Source of the DNA: Belnapia sp. F-4-1
GTDB taxonomy: Bacteria > Pseudomonadota > Alphaproteobacteria > Acetobacterales > Acetobacteraceae
Assembly: GCF_000802185.1 (NCBI RefSeq)
Contig: NZ_KN676113.1
Span: forward strand, 1,318,607-1,382,606
DNA: 64,000 nt
Reading direction: 5' to 3'
Shown here: positions 28,030 through 38,000 of the stretch, piece after piece
Numbering within the stretch: the stretch's first letter is position 1
Layout: the number at the start of each line of letters is the position of its first letter
The notes under the pieces: model-generated
What the model was told of the DNA's origin: nothing
Database searches by the model: none
The model's input: the letters and a program-made list of their open reading frames with translations, nothing else
Made by a program: the position numbers and the translations under genes

Positions 28030-29463
28030 CTACCGAGCCAACCATTCGGGCCGGTCTCCACCGAGCTTGGGCGTCGGCAACGCCCATCGGCACGGCGTTT
28101 CCGACATGCGGAGCACCGGGCCTAGCGTCAGCAGGTCCCCATAGGAGGAGTCCTCGCGCACATAGAGGGGTTCGAGCTCGCTCCCGGTCAGCCGCTCGGG
28201 TGCATCGTTGAAGCTGCTGACCAGGCCTTGGCGTTGATAGAACATGGCCGATTGGCACAGCGAAGCCTGCACGTGATAGCTCCCACCCTCGCGGGCCCGG
28301 CGGGCCAGGGCCAGCATCGTGCCGAGGGCGGCGAGGTAGCCCGTCAGGTAGTCGCATATCGGGGCCGGGGCGAGCTTCGGCCCGCCGGCGCCGGTCCTCT
28401 CTCCATGAGTGTGGGCAATGCCCGAAACCGACTGCGCGATCTGCTCCCACCCGGCCCGCCCTGCGAAGGGGCCGCCCGACCCGAAGCAGCTGACCGAGAC
28501 GGTGACCAGTCCGGGACGGAGCTCGCTCAACTCCTTCAGGCCGAAGCCGCGCTCGCCGAGCTGCCCGGGGCGGTAACCGTTGACGAAAACATCGGCGTTG
28601 TGCGTCAGCGCGGCCAAGCGGCTGGCTTGGTCGGCATGCCGGAGGTCGAGGAAGCAGCTCCGCTTGCCATGGCTCAGGTCACGCACGTATTCGGGCACCT
28701 GCGGCAGGTGGGGCGCGGTGACCATCAGCACGTCGGCGCCATGCTCCGCCAGCGTCCGCCCGGCGGTCGGCCCGGCCAGGATGCGGGTCAGGTCGAGCAC
28801 GCGCACTCCCGACAGCGGCCGGTTGCCAGGCGGCAGCGGCTCGGGCGGGCTCTCGGCGACCTTGGCGACCTCCACCACGGGGCGGTTGGCGAGATAGGCA
28901 CCCTGCGGGTGCGCCAGCCACTCCTCCCGCGTCCGGACCTTGCCGCCGCAGGCGCGCGCCTCGGCGATCGCGGTCTCGAGCGCGTCGGCGTTCCAGCGGG
29001 CGACGGCGGCGCTGACGGAGGCCGGCGTGCTCTCGCAGCCCAGCACGTCCAGCACGCGGCGCTCCAGGTGCGGCAGGTTGAAATGCGGCAAGAACCAGCG
29101 CCCGTCCGCCGTCGGCCAGGGCTGGGTCACCGTCGCCATGTGCTTCATGCTTTCGGATACCGGCGGGCACCGGTACTGCCCGTCCGCCTCGCGCTTCCTG
29201 GTGTAGTCGACAACGCGCAGCGTCGCCGCCGCCTCGGGCACAGCGACGCTGACGGCCTGGCGGCGGCCGGTGCGCAACTCCCAGAGGTCGTTGGCGGCGA
29301 CACCAGTGGCGGCCAGGACGGCGGCCGCCGTTTCTCCGACGCGGAAGGGCGTCCGGTAGAACGGATCGGACCCGGTGATGGTGACCTCACCGGCACCCGG
29401 TGCCCGCATGGCACGGACGGCCATCAACTCGGAGAAGGCGTCGGACCGATCTGCCTGGGTCAT
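28030..29463 (-). CDS. CaiB/BaiF family (class III) CoA transferase
   Basis: 477-residue protein. From about residue 215 it reads RPLSGVRVLDLTRILAGPTA, the class III CoA-transferase opening, followed by AEHGADVLMVTAPH, KRSCFLDLRHAD and ADVFVNGYRPGQLGERGFG. Ahead of this lies a 210-residue segment resembling the C-terminal part of such enzymes (TADGRWFLPHFNLP, VRTREEWLAHPQG). This permuted-looking layout belongs to a longer CaiB/BaiF subfamily. It would move CoA between carboxylic acids. ATG 29463 gives MTQADRSDAFSEL; the longer upstream frame runs into non-coding sequence. No acid-CoA pathway genes are adjacent. Confidence 0.85.
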   Translation of the reverse strand: MTQADRSDAFSELMAVRAMRAPGAGEVTITGSDPFYRTPFRVGETAAAVLAATGVAANDLWELRTGRRQAVSVAVPEAAATLRVVDYTRKREADGQYRCPPVSESMKHMATVTQPWPTADGRWFLPHFNLPHLERRVLDVLGCESTPASVSAAVARWNADALETAIAEARACGGKVRTREEWLAHPQGAYLANRPVVEVAKVAESPPEPLPPGNRPLSGVRVLDLTRILAGPTAGRTLAEHGADVLMVTAPHLPQVPEYVRDLSHGKRSCFLDLRHADQASRLAALTHNADVFVNGYRPGQLGERGFGLKELSELRPGLVTVSVSCFGSGGPFAGRAGWEQIAQSVSGIAHTHGERTGAGGPKLAPAPICDYLTGYLAALGTMLALARRAREGGSYHVQASLCQSAMFYQRQGLVSSFNDAPERLTGSELEPLYVREDSSYGDLLTLGPVLRMSETPCRWALPTPKLGGDRPEWLAR

Positions 29464-29945
29464 TCCGGGTCTCTTTTTGCTTCGGGGCGTGCCGGGAACC
29501 ATGCCATGGCTCGGGAAACCAGGTAACGATGCCACATGCCCAGGATGGATGCAGGCCAATCGTCCATGAGACGGGCACGCCCTCCACCGCGCATCTGAGA
29601 GTGGCCAGAACGCCTGAGTCCTCAGGTGTCCGTTCGAGAGCGCGCGCAAGTCGGTAAATTGAGTTCCGGCGCTGCCCAATGGGTGGGATGTCGACGAAGA
29701 AAGACCGGGCGAAGCCGGCCGCATTCGGGCGTCGTCGACGCTAACCCGACCGACTTCGCGGACGAGAAACTGGGTTGCGGTTCCGGGCGCTGCAGCCCCA
29801 TCCAGCCAAGCGCGGCAGGCCACCAAGCGCTGGCATGCAAAAGAGCCAAACGCGATCCGCACGCTGGCCCGAGCGGGCAGCGCCTGGTGGATGCCGCCGG
29901 TGCATGTCGGGCCATGGTTGGTGCGCCGACGCTTCGCAACGGCGC
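29464..29945. other. Intergenic stretch before transposase remnant
   Basis: About 480 bp with no supported gene. Open frames on both strands are shadows without motifs. It leads directly into the IS5-like transposase remains. Confidence 0.4.
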
Positions 29946-29949
29946 CTCC

Positions 29950-30130
29950 TGTTCCAGGCCATCCACGACATGGCGCCGATGCTGGAGCGCGAGCGGCGGA
30001 GGAGCTTCCACATCCTGCCCAGCGCTGGGTGATGGAGCAGACCGTCGGCTGGATGGCGCGCTGGAGCAGCTGTTGCACGAAGCTTGGCCGCGACCGCTAC
30101 CGACGCACGCTGGTGGCGGCAGCCCTCATC
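29950..30130 (+). pseudogene. Frameshifted IS5-like transposase remnant
   Basis: Bases 30023-30064 read RWVMEQTVGWMARW, matching the RWVVERTFGWLxR block near the end of IS5-family transposases. The preceding residues SFHILP, which should join directly onto this block, lie in another frame (30003-30020), so a frameshift separates them. Downstream RDRYRRT may be the RDYERR continuation. No intact ends, inverted repeats or N-terminal DDE residues could be found. Confidence 0.5.
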
Positions 30131-30423
30131 CGGGCCGGCTTGGCGCAGCTCGACGAGGGATGCGGCGCCCGCGGCGAAGTGTGCGTGCCTGGGTGCTGGG
30201 CAGCCTTCTCCCGCGACAGCGTCGCGCTGCAGGCCCTGCAGCGCCAGGGCGACGCGCCTTCGTCCAGATGCGCATGGCGGGTGCCCCATTTCGCGCAAGC
30301 ACTCACCAGCCCGGGCACGGACTTCGTGCTGGCACATCCCCTTACTGTCGGTACCGCCGGAATATAGACCGGCGACCGCGCCGCGTGACCGCTGGCGACC
30401 CACTTGCCAGGTTTGGCGAGCGT

Positions 30424-30630
30424 TTACTGATCGACGGGAGCACTGACGGCAGGAGGCTCCAGCATCTCGCTCAGAACCTGCACCTCTTCAGCGCGAAGGT
30501 CGGAGAGTGGAAGTTCTTGCCCCATCACCAGCCATTGGTTCCACTCGGTTTGCCACTGGGCGACCTCTGGCTCCTGGCCAGCGATACGGATCCAGTAAAA
30601 CCCAGTCTCGCGATCATCGGGGTCGATCAT
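30424..30630 (-). CDS. Small protein of unknown function (68 residues)
   Basis: Short gene with a strong GGAGGT ribosome site six bases before ATG 30630; an upstream ATG at 30657 lacks one. The product begins MIDPDDRETGFYWIRIAGQ and contains EPEVAQWQTEWNQWLVMGQE, which is Trp-rich, then an acidic helix and a Pro-rich end. It looks like a real compact soluble protein. I recognise no named family. It stands alone between transposase remains and an orphan binding protein. Confidence 0.55.
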   Translation of the reverse strand: MIDPDDRETGFYWIRIAGQEPEVAQWQTEWNQWLVMGQELPLSDLRAEEVQVLSEMLEPPAVSAPVDQ

Positions 30631-31039
30631 ACGCCACCTCCGATTATCGATACGCATAACTCATGGGTTGGTTGTCACTTCCGGTTACATGCTGAGTGAC
30701 AGGGCTAAGTCACCCGAAAAATTGCAAGGAATGGCAGGCAGCAGGCCCCGCGCTGCGGCCTCATCGACGGTGGGGAGATGCGTCAGCCCAAACGAACCTG
30801 TCGCCTCGTGACTGGTCAGGTCCGTAACAACGCTGCCGACCCGGGCTTCGCCAGTTGCAATGGACGAAGCAGCTCAAGCGGTCCATCTCTGCGGTCTCCG
30901 CCTGCCCTGAGCGCATTTTCGTGTGGCCGCGCAATCAACTTTTGCGCGAACTTTTGATGGCTTGCGCCTTTTTACCTAACGTTCTGGTAGCACGACGGCT
31001 GAAAAGATCAATCGCCTTCTCAAGGTCCAGTAGACGACC
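30631..31039. other. Intergenic region without a supported gene
   Basis: About 410 bp, partly lower in GC than the rest of the window, ahead of the TRAP binding protein. It probably carries that gene's promoter, but I cannot single one out with confidence. Confidence 0.4.
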
Positions 31040-32137
31040 ATGTTTATTTTCGATATCATTATGAATATGCGCTCAATCATGGCTCGAACGCGATCGATGC
31101 TTCTACCGATCATCGGCGCGGTCTTGCTCGGAGTTGGGCCAGCCATGGGCGAGGAATCTGCACCGATCCATCTTAGGATCGCGGGCGGATTTGGCGGTGT
31201 TACCCAATATATGCGGTACGAAGCCCCATTTTGGGCAACGGAGGTGCCTCGCCTGACCAAGGGCCGGGTCCAGGCGGCGATTGCGCCGTTCGACCGCAGC
31301 GGCATCCGCGGATCCGATATGCTGGGGCTGATGCGGTTGGGCGTGGTGCCATTCGGCACCGTTAGCCTCAGCGTTGCTGCTGGCGACGAACCGGAACTGG
31401 GAGCGATGGATCTACCAGCACTCAATCCGGACATCGCAACCCTGCGTCAGTCACGGGATCTGCTACGGCCGCGGCTGGAGGCTATTCTCCATGACCGGTA
31501 CAGTATTAAATTACTGGCCATCTACACCTATCCGGCACAGGTGCTGTTTTGCCGCGAGCCGTTCAAGGGCTTGGCTGACCTCGCCGGACGTCGGGTTCGG
31601 GTTTCATCCGTCGGTCAAAGCGAGATGATCGAGGCGCTCAATGCTATGCCGGTTGTCATCCCCTTCGCCCAAATCCCCAACGCTTTTCGGGATCATACTG
31701 TTGAGTGCGCTATTACCGGAAGCCTGTCAGGCAATGCACTCGGCCTGCAGATCTTGACCTCTGCGATGTCTCGGCAGGCCATCAGTTGGGGGGTTTCGTT
31801 TTTTGGCGCCAACCTGGGCGCTTGGGCCGCCCTTCCATCGGAGGTCAGATCCCAGCTTCAGCAGGGGTTAACGACATTGGAAGGCGAAATCTGGCAAGCA
31901 GCCGAGCGCGAGACCGAAGAAGGGTTCGCTTGCAATGCCGGTTTGCCCCAATGCGTTCGAGGCGAAGCAGGACGCATGATCGTGCTCAATGACACACCGC
32001 AGGACCAGCGGCGTCGGACGCAATTGCTACGAGACGTCGTCTTGCCAAGGTGGATCGAGCGGTGCGGCGAGGACTGCGTCGCAATTTGGAACCGCTACAT
32101 GGCGGTGGCGAGAGGCATCATCCTAGCTACGAACTAG
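31040..32137 (+). CDS. TRAP-type transporter substrate-binding protein (DctP family), orphan
   Basis: About 365-residue periplasmic binding protein. A hydrophobic signal runs from MLLPIIGAVLLGVG to the processing site near AMGEES. IYTYPAQVLFCREPFKGLAD and LAGRRVRVSSVGQSEMIEAL match the DctP core, including the Arg that holds the carboxylate, and PFAQIPNAFRDHTVECAITG is the following family block. The start is uncertain: ATG 31040, 31061 and 31079 are in frame; the last gives the most normal signal peptide. No DctQ or DctM membrane genes are adjacent. Codon use is less GC-rich than in neighbours. Confidence 0.8.
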   Translation: MFIFDIIMNMRSIMARTRSMLLPIIGAVLLGVGPAMGEESAPIHLRIAGGFGGVTQYMRYEAPFWATEVPRLTKGRVQAAIAPFDRSGIRGSDMLGLMRLGVVPFGTVSLSVAAGDEPELGAMDLPALNPDIATLRQSRDLLRPRLEAILHDRYSIKLLAIYTYPAQVLFCREPFKGLADLAGRRVRVSSVGQSEMIEALNAMPVVIPFAQIPNAFRDHTVECAITGSLSGNALGLQILTSAMSRQAISWGVSFFGANLGAWAALPSEVRSQLQQGLTTLEGEIWQAAERETEEGFACNAGLPQCVRGEAGRMIVLNDTPQDQRRRTQLLRDVVLPRWIERCGEDCVAIWNRYMAVARGIILATN

Positions 32138-32530
32138 CCCGGGGCTGGCGATTGCGTCGCGGCGCTACCGTTTCTGCCTCGACATCTCTGGATCCACAGG
32201 CTGACCAGCAGGCCCCACCATCGTCGCCGGGAGCGAACAGCGCATTCTGTCGACTGAGCCACTCAGGCCGGATGGCGTGATCGAGGTTGTTGAATTCGAT
32301 CCGGTCGTCCTCGGGGAGGCCGACCAACTCGACGTGGTGGTTCAGCGCCGAGCGGATGGCTCCAGCATAAGGCCAGCGTGCCGCTCTCATCACCGCGTCC
32401 CGCATGCGGCGGCCCACGGGGGTTGATCTTGTTATCCCTATCCCGGCCGGTCCTTCAGCACCTCGATGCGCGAGAGACGCGCCGGAAGGCGGCTATGGCC
32501 GGCGCGGCGGCGCTTCTTCGGTTGCCGACC
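32127..32530 (-). pseudogene. IS66-family transposase remnant with internal deletion
   Basis: On the minus strand, EDDRIEFNNLDHAIRP and LSRQNALFAPGDDGG (about 32230-32330) are clear decayed forms of the IS66 TnpC blocks DGRxExDNNxxERAIRP and LGRKNxLFAGSDxGG. Further upstream (about 32446-32530) KKRRRAGHSRLPARLSRIEV matches the N-terminal RLPAHLPRxE region of the same protein. The several hundred residues normally between these blocks are missing. No terminal repeats or tnpA/tnpB are seen. Confidence 0.7.
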
Positions 32531-32621
32531 GACTACGCCAACGACGTCGCCATGCATGGGGCGGACCGGTTGGAAACCGCCCCGGGCTGGCGAGGAGTGC
32601 CGCGGCCGCGCAGCCCAGCCG

Positions 32622-33524
32622 TCAGCCCTCGATATAGGCCGCCAGCTCGTCGGGGCTCCCTTGCGGAAAGGCGCCCTTCAAATGGTCGAGGAAGGCGGAG
32701 ACGCGCGCGCTGAGCAGCCGGCGCGACGGGTAGAGCGCCCACAGGCCGATCTCCGGGCCAACCACGTCGCCCCAATGCACCAGCCTGCCGGCCGCGAGGT
32801 CATGGCTCACGAGCGAGAGCGGAAGCCGTCCGGCGCCGACGCCCGCCCGAACCGCGTCGCGGACCATGACGAGCGACGACAGGCCGAGGACTGCATGGAC
32901 GGCGATGCGCGAGGATCCGGCCGGCGTCGTCACCTCCCAGGCGACGATCCGGTCGCCCGGCCCGCGCGCGACCACCGGCACGGCCGAGCCATCCGCCGGC
33001 CGAGGGAGGTCAGGGCTGGCCACGACGATCAGCCGGTCACGCAGGAACACCCGGCCGACCAGGGCCTCGTCCGGGTCCGGATTGACGCGGATCACCAGGT
33101 CATAGCCTTCCTCCACCATGTCGACGGCGCGGTCCTCCGTCGTGACCTCGAGACGGACCTCGGGGAATTTCAGCGCGAAGCCGGCGGCCAGCCTCCCCAT
33201 CGCCGTCTGGGAGAACAGTAGCGGCGCGCTGATCCGCAACCGGCCCCGCGGCCGGTCCACGCCAGACGTGATCGCCGCCGCAGCTTCGTCGAGTTCGGCC
33301 AGCAGGGCTCCCGTCCGCTCGTGGAACGCCCGCCCTTCCTGCGTCAGCCGGAGCCGGCGCGCGCCGCGTTCGAAAAGACGCAGGTCGAGGCTGCCCTCCA
33401 GCTCCGCGACGCGGCGGGACAGGGTCGCCTTCGGGCGGCCGGAGGCGCGGGCGGCCCGACCGAACCCCTCATGCCGGGCGACCAAGTTAAAATCAGCGAG
33501 GGCGAGCAGATCCATATGTTCCAC
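32622..33524 (-). CDS. LysR-family transcriptional regulator
   Basis: 300-residue regulator. The N-terminal helix-turn-helix is FGRAARASGRPKATLSRRVA, followed by LEGSLDLRLFERGARRLRLT, the usual LysR linker. Residues 90-290 are the effector-binding domain with RGRLRISAPLLFSQTAMGRL. It is transcribed away from the NmrA-type reductase gene at 33622, with about 100 bp between starts, and so very probably controls that gene, as is common for LysR proteins. ATG 33515 is an alternative start three codons in. Confidence 0.92.
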   Translation of the reverse strand: MEHMDLLALADFNLVARHEGFGRAARASGRPKATLSRRVAELEGSLDLRLFERGARRLRLTQEGRAFHERTGALLAELDEAAAAITSGVDRPRGRLRISAPLLFSQTAMGRLAAGFALKFPEVRLEVTTEDRAVDMVEEGYDLVIRVNPDPDEALVGRVFLRDRLIVVASPDLPRPADGSAVPVVARGPGDRIVAWEVTTPAGSSRIAVHAVLGLSSLVMVRDAVRAGVGAGRLPLSLVSHDLAAGRLVHWGDVVGPEIGLWALYPSRRLLSARVSAFLDHLKGAFPQGSPDELAAYIEG

Positions 33525-33621
33525 CTGAGAGACACCTCGTCCTCAAATAGCGCCTATTAGCCAGCAAATGGACCGATCATCTCTGGAGCGCCTCGTTGGC
33601 ACACCTTCAGGAGTGACCCCC

Positions 33622-34491
33622 ATGACCATCCTCGTCACCGGCGCGACCGGCACGGTCGGCCGCCAGGTCGCCGAACAACTCATCAATCGCGGCGCCGACC
33701 TGCGCGCCCTCGTCCGCGACCCGGCGAAGGCGACGCTCCCGGCGGGTGTCGCCGCGGTGCAGGGCGACCTGCTCGATGTCGATTCCCTGCGCGGCGCGCT
33801 GTCGGGCGTCTCGACCCTGTTCCTGCTCAATGCCGTGGTGCCGGATGAATTCACCCAGGCCCTGGTCGCGCTGAACCTGGCGCGGGAGGCCGGCATCGAG
33901 CGGGTCGTCTACCTATCCGTCATCCACAGCGACCGCTACGTGAACGTGCCGCATTTCGCCGGCAAGTTCGCCGTCGAGCGGATGATCGAGGGGATGGGCC
34001 TCAACGCCACCATCCTGCGCCCCGCCTACTTCATGCAGAACGACCTAGCGATCAGGGAGGTGGTGACCGGCCACGGCGTTTATCCGATGCCGATCGGTGC
34101 GAAGGGCTTGGCCATGATCGATGCGCGCGACATCGGCGAGATCGCGGCCATCGAGCTGCTCCGCCGCGAGCGGGCCGCTGCGCCGCTGCCGGCCGACCGG
34201 ATCAACCTCGTCGGCCCGGAGACGCTGACCGGCGCCGACGTCGCCGCCATCTGGGCGGAGGTGCTCGGCCGTCCGGTCGCCTATCCCGGCGACGACACCG
34301 CCGGGTTCGAGCGGAACCTCCGGGCCTTCATGCCGGGTTGGATGGCCTACGACATGCGCCTGATGTGCGAGCGCTTCCTCACCGAAGGGATGCGGCCGGA
34401 GGCCGGCGATGCCGAACGCCTCACTGCGCTGCTGGGCCGCCCGCTGCGCTCCTACCGTGACTTCGCCGCCGGGACCGCGGCCGCGGCCTGA
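33622..34491 (+). CDS. NmrA-type NAD(P)-binding oxidoreductase
   Basis: 289-residue atypical short-chain dehydrogenase. The nucleotide motif is TILVTGATGTVGRQVAEQL at the N-terminus (GxTGxxG, NmrA type), followed by ADLRALVRDPAKA. The usual YxxxK is replaced by FAGKFAVERMI near residue 115, as in NmrA-like sensors and quinone reductases. ATG 33622 has a CAGGAG ribosome site. It is divergent from the LysR gene and 42 bp upstream of the DUF1857 gene. It may be a reductase or a redox sensor. Confidence 0.88.
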   Translation: MTILVTGATGTVGRQVAEQLINRGADLRALVRDPAKATLPAGVAAVQGDLLDVDSLRGALSGVSTLFLLNAVVPDEFTQALVALNLAREAGIERVVYLSVIHSDRYVNVPHFAGKFAVERMIEGMGLNATILRPAYFMQNDLAIREVVTGHGVYPMPIGAKGLAMIDARDIGEIAAIELLRRERAAAPLPADRINLVGPETLTGADVAAIWAEVLGRPVAYPGDDTAGFERNLRAFMPGWMAYDMRLMCERFLTEGMRPEAGDAERLTALLGRPLRSYRDFAAGTAAAA

Positions 34492-34533
34492 TGGCCGGGC
34501 GTAATGCAGCACTCAACCGGAAGAACCGCCACC

Positions 34534-35007
34534 ATGATCTACTCGACCGCCACCGTCCCCGTGAACCCGAAGGGCGAGCCCGTCCTGACGCGCGTCCAGG
34601 CCTGGGAGGGCCTGGTGCTGAAGGCCCGCGACGCCCGCCTGTTCCTGCCGCCCGGCCTCTGCACCCGCTGCGAGGTCGTGGAGGAGAGCGCCACCCATTT
34701 CGTGCGGGAGGCGACGATCGGCGGCACCGACCTCCGCGAGATCATCACCCTGGAGACGGGCAACAAGGTCACCTTCTTCCAGGCGGCCGGCCCGCGCGAG
34801 GGCGCGATCGTCAACGAGCTGTTCGAGGACGAGGCCGGTGCGCTCCAGCTCCGCTTCTACTGCTACCTCGGCCTGCGCGGGAAGGCACCGGGCGGCCCCG
34901 AGGAGCAGGCCGAGCAGGCGCAGTTCGACAGCGACAAGGGCTACAGGGCCGCGCTGCTGTCGACGCTGAAGCGCACCCGGGAATTGCTGGCGCGGGGCCA
35001 CTCCTGA
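34534..35007 (+). CDS. DUF1857 (AtaL-like) family protein
   Basis: 157-residue protein of the START/SRPBCC-like DUF1857 family. VPVNPKGEPVLTRVQAWEGL and VLKARDARLFLPPGLCTRCE are its N-terminal blocks, and REIITLETGNKVTFFQA follows. Family function is unknown; a lipid or polyketide-like ligand cavity is likely. ATG 34534 gives MIYSTATVPVN, where the family begins; an upstream ATG at 34504 is less likely. Probably co-transcribed with the NmrA-type gene. Confidence 0.85.
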   Translation: MIYSTATVPVNPKGEPVLTRVQAWEGLVLKARDARLFLPPGLCTRCEVVEESATHFVREATIGGTDLREIITLETGNKVTFFQAAGPREGAIVNELFEDEAGALQLRFYCYLGLRGKAPGGPEEQAEQAQFDSDKGYRAALLSTLKRTRELLARGHS

Positions 35008-35014
35008 CCGGCGC

Positions 35015-35038
35015 GGGAGGGCGGGCTGCCGCCCTCCC
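35015..35038. terminator. Hairpin between convergent genes
   Basis: GGGAGGGCGG and CCGCCCTCCC form a perfect 10-bp stem around a GCTG loop. It lies between the stops of the DUF1857 gene (+) and bcsC (-) and could end transcription from both sides. There is no T-tract, so it may need Rho or act as an mRNA stabiliser. Confidence 0.6.
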
Positions 35039-35045
35039 CGCCGGA

Positions 35046-38000
35046 TCAGAACCTGTTGTTCAGCCGCAGCAGGATGCGCGTCTCGTCGAAATTCGCGGCC
35101 TTGTCGTAGCGGAAGGCGCCGCCGAGGCTGAGGCGCGGCGTGAGCGCATAGTCGACATCCGCCCGCAACCCACCGATCAGCCCGTTGGTCGACTGGCCCG
35201 GATAGCGCGCCGAGACCGTCGGGTCCGTCCGCGACAGCGCCACGGCGCGGGCCTGCATGTCCGGGTTGTTCGGATAGAGGTCGCTGTCGTTCTCCCGCCA
35301 ATTGACGTAGCCGATCGTGCCACCGACGCGGTAGCTGAAGTCGCCGATCTTGCTGCGGTAGTCGACGGGGAAGTTGATCGCCGTATAGCTCTGCGGGCTG
35401 TAGTAGCCGCCCTGGCCGTAGGTGAAGTAGCGCAAGTTCTTGTCGAAGGCGAAGTAGACGAGGTCGACGCCCGCCGTCAGCTCCGTATCCCCCTCGCGGA
35501 TGATCGGGTAGCCGAGGCCGAGCCCTGCCTCCGTCCGGGTGTTCCGCGCGACCTGGTCGCCCTCGTAGATGGCATAGCCGCCGCCGGCATAGATGTAGCC
35601 GCGCCCAACCGGGATCTCGACCTGCGCCCGCCCGCCGGAGCGCGTCACCCCACCCCAGTACCGCCCCTGGATCGGGTCGCGCACGCCCGACCAGGAGAGC
35701 AGGCTGTCGGTGATCGCCCGCCGCTCCGCCGTGACGCGCAGGCGAAGGTTGTCGGTGATGGCCGGCGCCAGTTCGATGCCGCCAAGCAGGCTCGTCGTGT
35801 GGAAGCCGAGCGGCGTCGTGCCGACATCCGCCCGCAGCCAGTCTGACCGCGTATAGCCGACGGAGACGCCGACGCCGGACGCCGTGCTGGTGCCGGAGCC
35901 GGGGGGATTGCCGCTGATCAGGTTGGTGCCGAAGCGCCGGCGCGTGTTCTCGTCGGCGCCAAGCTTGCCGCCGTCGATGGTGACGGGGCTGATCGTGGCG
36001 CTCAGCCGCCCGCCGAGCGAGCCCGGCGAGACGGAGGCCGTGACCGCCCCCGACACTTCGTTCAGCCGGTCGAGCCCGCGCGAGCCGGAGCGCGCCCGGC
36101 CGCCGACCGTCGCCGTCATACGCGGCGCCGTCTCGTCCTCGAGCGCGGCAAGCTGCGTGGCGATGTCCTGCGCCACCGGGTCGTTCGGCAGCGCCACCAG
36201 CGGCGCCCGTCCGGGGGTGGTGACGAGGCCGCCGCGGGCGAAGGGATTTTCCCCACCCGGGAAGGAAACCGGCGTCGCGCCCCCGGCTTGCGCCATGGTC
36301 ATCGGCCGCGCCACCTCCTGCTGCCGCTGCGCCGCCGCCAGTTCCAGCGCCCGCCGCGCCCGGCTGTCCTGGCCGAAGGCGCGCGCCAGGCGGGCCTCCA
36401 TCAGCGTCGCCCGCGCATCCTGCGGCGCCAGGGCCCGGCCTTCGGCAACCAGCGCCTCGGCCCGCGCCCGGTCGCCCGCGGCGACAGCGGCATCCACCGC
36501 GCTCCGCCGGGCATCAAGGTCGCGCGGGTCCCGCGCCAGCACCTGCTCGGCCAGCCTCATCGCCTCAGCCGGCCGCCGCGCGCCCTGGTAGAGCCGGGCG
36601 AGGGCCAGGCGGAGCTCCGGGCTTTCCGGACTGGCTGCGAGCGCAGGGCGCAGCCGCTCGAAGGCACCGGCCTGGTCGCCGCTTTCGTTCAGCCGGTCGG
36701 CGGCGCGGATGGCGATGCCGGTGCGCAGCGTGGCGAGGTCGCGCCGCTGCTCCGCTGGCAGGCTCGCCCCGTCGGCGGCATCGGCCAGCGCCCCTGCCTC
36801 CGCCTCCAGCCCGGCACCCAGCAAGGCGCTGGCGATGGCAAGCTGCGCCCGCGCCCCACCGGCCCGGTTCGCCGTCTGGCCGATCCGCCCTGCCTCGGCG
36901 GCGCCGAAGCGGTCATTGGCCGAGGCGAAGGCGCGAATGACGGACGCCGCCGTGGCGCCGGAAGGATCGGGTCGCGCCGCCAGCATCAGCAGCCGCTGCC
37001 GTCCCTCGATATTGCCGGCGCGCAGCATCTGCGCCGCCCGGTCCACCTCGGCCGTCGCCCGCGCCCGTTGCGCCAGCCGCGCCATGTCGGCGCTGCGCCG
37101 GCCGGGCGGGATGCGGTTGACCAACGCCTCCACATCGGCGGCGCGGCCCTCCTCATCGGCATAAAGGGCGGCGGCCATGACGGCATCGTTGCCCGCGCCG
37201 CGCGCCGCCAGCTCCTCCACCAGCGCCCTGCCCTCGCCGGCCCGCCCCTCGCGCCGCAGCGCGCGGGCGAGGTCGAGCCGCACCCAGGGGTCGTTCGGCA
37301 CCAGCGCCAGGGCGTTGCGCAGCAGGGCGGAGGCCGCGGCCGTGTCGCCCGACCTTGCCGCTTCCTCACGGTATTGCGCCGCCTGGACCTCGTTCGGCGA
37401 CAGCACCGGCCGCGGCGTCGCCACCGCCACCATCTCGGAGGTTCGCCCAAGCGCCCGCAGCGCCTGGTTCAGCCCGAGCTGCGCCGGCACGAAGCCCGGC
37501 CGTCGGGTCAGGGCGGTGCGGAAGCGCTGCTCCGCCGCCGCCGGATCGTTGCGCTTCAGCGCAAGGTCACCGAGGGCGACCTCGGCATCGGTCCTGTCCT
37601 CGGCCTCGCGGCGGACGGCGCGGCGCAGCACCGTATCCGCCTCGTCCAGCTTGCCGGCGCGCAGCAGGGCGCGGCCCTCGGCGAGTTCGGCGCCGTAGCT
37701 GGCGCCGTCCAGCGCCCGCTGCCATTGCGCGGCGCGGGCCGGGTCGGCGGCGACGGCACGCTCCAGCAGCGTGCGCGCCTCGGCCGTCTTGCCCTCGCGC
37801 AGCCGGACGATGCCGAGGCCGCCGAGCGCATCCGCGTCGTTCGGGTTGGTGGCGATGGCGGCCTCGAACTGCCGGGTCGCGTCGCGCAGCCCGCCGCCCT
37901 CGAGCCGGGCGAAGCCTTCCTGCCGGGCCGTCGCACCGGGGTCGGGCGGTGGCGCCGCGGCCCGTGCCTGCTCGATGCGGCGGCGCAGATCCTCGTCGTC

